Source of the DNA: Burkholderiaceae bacterium
Lineage (GTDB): Bacteria; Pseudomonadota; Gammaproteobacteria; Burkholderiales; Burkholderiaceae_C
Assembly: GCA_004299095.1 (NCBI GenBank)
Contig: SCQQ01000074.1
Location: forward strand, 62,001-126,000
DNA length: 64,000 bases
Direction: 5' to 3'
Under the pieces are notes generated by a model, which saw only the letters and a program-made list of their open reading frames with translations, made no database searches and was not told where the DNA came from. Every line of letters begins with the position of its first letter. The stretch's first letter is position 1. Below are positions 60,655 through 64,000 of the stretch, piece by piece. A program made the translations under genes and the position numbers.

Positions 60655-61638
60655 TCACCGCGAATCCACGGATCTCTGGGCGCCGCCCGCGGCGTTCTTG
60701 CGCCACGCGGCCGGCGGCATGTTGAAGTCACGCCTGAAGGCGTGCTGGAACGCGGCCGGTGAGCCATAGCCGACTTCATCGGCGATCGCCGCGATGCTTT
60801 TGTGGCTGTCGGTGAGCTGGCGTGCCGCCAGCGACATGCGCAGGCGCGTCAGGTAGTGCATAGGCGTTTCGCCCAGCATTTGGGCAAAACGCGCCGCGAT
60901 CACGGAGCGCGAGCTGGCGGCGACGGCGGCCAGGTCGCCCACGCTCCAGTGTCGCGCCGGTTGCGCGTGCAGCGCCTGCAACGCGCGCCCGATCGCCGGA
61001 TCGCGCAGCCCGGCTAGCCAACCCGAGGCGTCCTGCGGCAGGCCCCGCATGTAGAGCCGCACCGCGCCGAGGTAGAGCAGTTCCGCCACGTGCCCACGCA
61101 GGGCCGCGGCCCCGGGACTGTCGTCCAGCGCATTGGCAATCGCGTAGGGCAACAGGGTCTGCATGCGCTCGCCCAAGTCCACTTGGAAAAGCGCGGGCAG
61201 CGACGCGCACAGGGGATCGAAGGCGCGGCGGTCGCAACCCAGAAAGCCACATAGCAACCGCGTGGTACCGCCGTCGCCGAGATCGAAGCGGACACGCCGC
61301 ACGTCTTGTAGAGAACACTCGCCCAGAACGGTTTCGAACGGCACCGCCTTTCGACCAGGACGATCGCAGAGTTCGTGCGGCTGGTTGTGCGTGATGACGA
61401 CCGCGTGCCCCATGGGCACGGCCGTCCAGTCGGCCGAAGGGAAACGGACCCAGCATTCGCCTTCGAGCACGACGTGAAACGTGATCACGTTGGTGGTTCC
61501 AGGCCGCAACAACGGCGCGAACTTCTCGATCGTCGGGTTGCTCGCGATGCTCCACCCGCCGGTGATGTCCAGCTCGAAAATCAGGGCGCCCGTCAGGTGC
61601 ACGAGATCCAGGACATCCGATAGCAGGTCGTTGCTCAC
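60655..61638 (-). CDS. AraC family transcriptional regulator
   Basis: A 327-residue regulator. The GTG at 61638, eight bases after a GGAG ribosome site, is preferred to a GTG five codons upstream. N-terminal cupin-like sensor (ALIFELDITGGWSI, then HVVLEGECWVRF and AVVITHNQPHELCDRPG), then a long helical linker. The C-terminal AraC domain has two helix-turn-helix units: WSVGDLAAVAASSRSVIAAR and KSIAAIADEVGYGSPAAFQH. It is divergent from the DUF4242 gene and on the same strand as the ABC operon, so it could regulate either or both; neither link is proven. Cupin-type AraC members often sense small aromatics or metabolites. Confidence 0.9.
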   Translation of the reverse strand: MSNDLLSDVLDLVHLTGALIFELDITGGWSIASNPTIEKFAPLLRPGTTNVITFHVVLEGECWVRFPSADWTAVPMGHAVVITHNQPHELCDRPGRKAVPFETVLGECSLQDVRRVRFDLGDGGTTRLLCGFLGCDRRAFDPLCASLPALFQVDLGERMQTLLPYAIANALDDSPGAAALRGHVAELLYLGAVRLYMRGLPQDASGWLAGLRDPAIGRALQALHAQPARHWSVGDLAAVAASSRSVIAARFAQMLGETPMHYLTRLRMSLAARQLTDSHKSIAAIADEVGYGSPAAFQHAFRRDFNMPPAAWRKNAAGGAQRSVDSR

Positions 61639-61772
61639 GCGTCGTCTCCGCACGATTTCGGCGTTTCCCGCATATACGGCGAAGTTTCGATCATTGTCAA
61701 GCGCGCCGCCGAGGCGGAGAGTTCAGCTTGCGGCATCGCCGTCTGTGGCTGCCGATACGGGGAGAGACCCAC

Positions 61773-62045
61773 ATGCCGAAATTCATCATCGAACGCGAGG
61801 CCCCAGGAGTTGGGAGCCTGTCCCTTCAGGAGTTGCAAGACATGTCACGCAAGTCCTGCGACGTCATTCGAGAAATGGGACCGCAGATTCAATGGGTGCA
61901 CAGCTACCTGACGGACGACAAGCTCTACTGCGTGTACATCGCGCCAGACGAAGCAGCCGTGCGCCAACACGCAGAGAAAGGTGGCTTTCCAGTGAACAAA
62001 ATCTCGCGCGTCAAAACGCTGATTGACCCCGCCTTGGTTGCCTGA
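61773..62045 (+). CDS. DUF4242 family protein (SCO4226-like)
   Basis: A 90-residue cytosolic protein. The ATG follows GGGGAGAG and gives MPKFIIEREAPGVGSLSLQE. The family pattern DMSRKSCDVIREMGPQIQWV, then HSYLTDDKLYCVYIAPDEAA and FPVNKISRVKTLIDP matches DUF4242 closely; the Streptomyces homolog SCO4226 binds nickel. Metal binding here would rest on the His in VHSYL and the Cys in YCVY and is inferred. It is the first gene facing the AraC regulator, followed by a rhodanese after about 130 bases. Confidence 0.88.
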   Translation: MPKFIIEREAPGVGSLSLQELQDMSRKSCDVIREMGPQIQWVHSYLTDDKLYCVYIAPDEAAVRQHAEKGGFPVNKISRVKTLIDPALVA

Positions 62046-62056
62046 TCGCAGGCCCC

Positions 62057-62083
62057 GCCGCCCGCCGGCTCTGCGCGGGCGGC
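62057..62083. repeat. 9-bp perfect inverted repeat
   Basis: GCCGCCCGC and GCGGGCGGC around a 9-base loop, 11 bases after the DUF4242 stop. No T-run follows, so it may be a pause or partial terminator separating DUF4242 from the rhodanese gene, or chance in GC-rich DNA. Confidence 0.4.
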
Positions 62084-62176
62084 ACAACCGCTGCGCGAAC
62101 CTGCCCAGGCATGCTTGAACGCGTTTGTTGCGCCGGAGAGCAGAACCCATCCACCACACAGAACAGGAGTTGAATC

Positions 62177-62554
62177 ATGACAACCGTAGCGCAACTGGTT
62201 CAAGCCGCGAAGAGCCAGATCGACAACCTCACGCCGGATCAGGTCGAAGCGGAAATGGCCGCAGCCGGCATCACGCTGGTCGATGTTCGGGACGCGCCGG
62301 AGTTGGCTGACGGCACCATTCGAGGCGCCGTGCATGCTTCCCGCGGAATGCTGGAGTTCTACGCGGATCCCGCGAGCCCCTATCACAAGGCCGAACTCGC
62401 ACCGCAGAACCGCGTGATTCTGTATTGCGCCTCGGGCGGGCGCTCCGCGCTGGCCGCGCAGTCATTGCGTGAGCTTGGCTATGTCAACGTCGCGCACCTC
62501 GACGGCGGGTTCAAGTCCTGGAAGGCTGCGGGCAAACCCTTCCTGAGTCAGTAA
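62177..62554 (+). CDS. Rhodanese domain protein
   Basis: A single-domain rhodanese of 125 residues, which typically carries a persulfide on its catalytic Cys for sulfur transfer. Cys84 lies in ILYCASGGRSALAAQ, the active-site loop. The N-terminal half begins LTPDQVEAEMAAAGITLVDV and has DVRDAPELADGTIRGAVHA. No signal peptide is seen, so it is cytosolic. Donor and acceptor are unknown. The ATG follows ACAGGAG. It is the second gene of the right-end cluster and 45 bases before DUF1326. Confidence 0.93.
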   Translation: MTTVAQLVQAAKSQIDNLTPDQVEAEMAAAGITLVDVRDAPELADGTIRGAVHASRGMLEFYADPASPYHKAELAPQNRVILYCASGGRSALAAQSLRELGYVNVAHLDGGFKSWKAAGKPFLSQ

Positions 62555-62599
62555 CGTCCAGGCGTCTGATCAACCCCAAACACACAAGGAGACACAATC

Positions 62600-63202
62600 A
62601 TGGCCGAGTGGAAATTGGTTGGAACGTATTTCGAAACCTGCAACTGCGAAGCCGCATGCCCATGCGTCTTCCTCAGTCCGCCAACGCAGGGCCACTGCAC
62701 GGTGCTGGTGGCCTGGCATATCGAGCGCGGCCGCTACGGCGACGTGGCACTGGACGGGCTGAACGTGGCGCTTGCCGTGCACGCGCCCGGGAACATGACC
62801 CAGACCACGTGGACGGCGGCGGCCTATCTGGACGACAAAGCCGACGGCGCGCAGGACGCGGCGCTGCACGCCATCTTCGGCGGCAAGGCGGGCGGCCACC
62901 CTGCGATGCTGGCTTCCTTCATCGGCAAGATGCTGGGCGCAAAAAGCGTGCCCATGCGTTTTCGCAGCGAGGGCAAACGCAGCAGTCTCACGATTCCGGG
63001 AATCACCGATGCCGAGATCGAACTGCTCGAAGGCCAGGGCGGCGCGCCGATCACGATCACCGGCCATCCGCTGGCGATTGCTCCCGGCGAACCGGCAAAG
63101 GTGGCGCGCTCGACGCATTTCGGCTTCAGCGATTACGACTGGCAATGGGAGCTCTCGGGGCGCACTGGCTTCGTCAGCCCTTTCACCTACGCCTCGGGCT
63201 GA
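62600..63202 (+). CDS. DUF1326 domain protein with Cys-rich N terminus
   Basis: A 200-residue cytosolic protein of the DUF1326 family, whose function is not known. Its N terminus carries a compact Cys cluster, FETCNCEAACPCVF (Cys14, 16, 20 and 22), and another Cys at 33, a candidate metal or Fe-S site. The central part (DGLNVALAVHAPGNMTQTTW) and the C-terminal HFGFSDYDWQWELSGRTGF are also family-typical. AAGGAG precedes the ATG. It is directly followed, after 5 bases, by DUF2182, and the two families are commonly adjacent. Confidence 0.88.
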   Translation: MAEWKLVGTYFETCNCEAACPCVFLSPPTQGHCTVLVAWHIERGRYGDVALDGLNVALAVHAPGNMTQTTWTAAAYLDDKADGAQDAALHAIFGGKAGGHPAMLASFIGKMLGAKSVPMRFRSEGKRSSLTIPGITDAEIELLEGQGGAPITITGHPLAIAPGEPAKVARSTHFGFSDYDWQWELSGRTGFVSPFTYASG

Positions 63203-63207
63203 TCGCC

Positions 63208-63990
63208 ATGGCCACGTCGGCGCAACTGCGGCGCGACCGCGCGATCCTGCTGGGAGGACTCGCGTGCGTCAGCGCGACCGGCTGGTTCGTGCTGGCGCAC
63301 ATGAGCGCTGTCTCGGCCGGGCTGCATCCCGTCGCCATGTCCGGAATGCTGATGACGGACCCGACGAATGCACCGAATCCCGGCTACGGCATGGCGCTGG
63401 CGATGTGGGCGGCTATGACGGTGGCGATGATGGCGCCAGCCACCGCGCCGGGTTTGTCGGCGTACCTCGTACTGGCGCACCGACGCCATCCGGATCGCAG
63501 CGCCATGCTTGCCGCCGCCGGCTTCCTCGCGGGCTACTTCGGGGCTTGGCTGGGCTACGCGGCACTTGCCGCCGCAGCGCAATCGGCGCTCGCGACGGCC
63601 ATGCGGCTGACCCCGATAGGTGCCCTCGCCAGCCCCTATCTCGCTGCCGGCGTCCTGATCGCGGCGGGCGTCTATCAACTCACGCCGCTGAAACGGGTTT
63701 GCGTCACGCGCTGCCGCAGCCCGTTGCTGCAGCTCATGGGCATGTGGCGCGATGGCGGCTCCGGCGCGCTGCGGCTCGGCGTCGGCCACGGCAGTTGGTG
63801 CGTGGTGTGCTGCTGGGCGCTCATGGCCCTGATGTTCGTGGTAGGCGTCATGAATCTGTTCTGGATGGCAGTCATCGCGATATTCATCCTGGCCGAAAGG
63901 CTCGCGCCAGCACGCTGGCGCATTGACTGCATCGCCGGAGTCCTGCTGATCGGCGTCGGCGCATGGGTGGCGCTGGCCGTGGCAGGGTAG
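63208..63990 (+). CDS. DUF2182 family membrane protein (putative metal-binding)
   Basis: A 260-residue inner-membrane protein with about seven helices. The ATG at 63208 gives MATSAQLRRDRAILLGG, and the family hallmarks are present: MWAAMTVAMMAPATAP at about 66-81, a loop ending YQLTPLKRVCVTRCRSPLLQ, and the cysteine-rich GSWCVVCCWALMALMFVVG. The Met/Cys-rich pattern has led to predictions of metal handling, including copper, for DUF2182, but no activity is established. It is the last gene of the cluster and stops 10 bases before the window ends; anything further is not visible. Confidence 0.88.
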   Translation: MATSAQLRRDRAILLGGLACVSATGWFVLAHMSAVSAGLHPVAMSGMLMTDPTNAPNPGYGMALAMWAAMTVAMMAPATAPGLSAYLVLAHRRHPDRSAMLAAAGFLAGYFGAWLGYAALAAAAQSALATAMRLTPIGALASPYLAAGVLIAAGVYQLTPLKRVCVTRCRSPLLQLMGMWRDGGSGALRLGVGHGSWCVVCCWALMALMFVVGVMNLFWMAVIAIFILAERLAPARWRIDCIAGVLLIGVGAWVALAVAG

Positions 63991-64000
63991 CCCGAAATCG

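Overview
The window is a high-GC (roughly 64%), gene-dense chromosomal segment of a betaproteobacterium, most likely Burkholderiales or a close relative. I infer this from gene order (kdsA-DUF1330-eno-ftsB, hda-HAD-pcnB-folK, smc-zipA-ligA, leuC-entericidin-leuD-leuB-asd-fimV-truA-trpFBA-accD, pdxJ-acpS-nagZ) and from protein character. No database search was possible, so genus is not assigned. A phasin suggests polyhydroxyalkanoate storage, and FimV plus a PilU ATPase suggest type IV pili. I see no rRNA, tRNA, CRISPR array, insertion sequence, prophage or plasmid gene.

Layout. 1-3.8 kb: KDO-8-P synthase (5' end cut by the window edge), a DUF1330 protein, enolase and FtsB, converging on rpsP-rimM. 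3.9-6.2 kb: a TM2 membrane protein, then a Pit phosphate transporter with its PhoU-like DUF47 partner. 6.4-11.6 kb: a tightly overlapping hda-HAD-pcnB-folK operon divergent from an AI-2E family permease. 11.8-15.1 kb: metE and its activator metR, divergent, with a perfect MetR-type operator between them. 15.2-18.7 kb: a SirB1-like protein, murJ, rpsT with a clear terminator, and a cytochrome c'-like protein. 19-24.7 kb: argD-argF, a Na+/H+ antiporter-like protein coupled to pncB, and a nitroreductase. 25-27.7 kb: phasin, a broken YbjQ/DUF74 remnant, a small membrane ORF, an NlpC/P60 hydrolase and a Gly/His-rich lipoprotein. 27.8-34.6 kb: smc-zipA-ligA. 34.9-36.1 kb: pilU.

36.3-48.5 kb is an almost unbroken plus-strand run of biosynthetic and housekeeping genes: leuC, an entericidin-like peptide, leuD, leuB, asd, fimV, truA, trpF, trpB, trpA and accD. 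48.5-55.8 kb holds a YggT protein, lysS, an unknown membrane protein, nagZ-acpS-pdxJ, a Ser/Thr kinase and yicC. 55.8-60.5 kb is a complete branched-chain-amino-acid-type (HAAT) ABC transporter. An AraC regulator follows, divergent from a small cluster: a DUF4242 protein, a rhodanese, DUF1326 and the membrane protein DUF2182.

Most of the window is core metabolism, cell-envelope and division genes. The least understood part is the right end (60.6-64.0 kb), where a regulator faces four small proteins with cysteine-rich or predicted metal-handling features. Other points of interest are the metE-metR operator, a 17-bp perfect hairpin between leuB and asd, the frameshifted YbjQ remnant, an unusual enolase tail and several apparent synteny breaks next to conserved operons.
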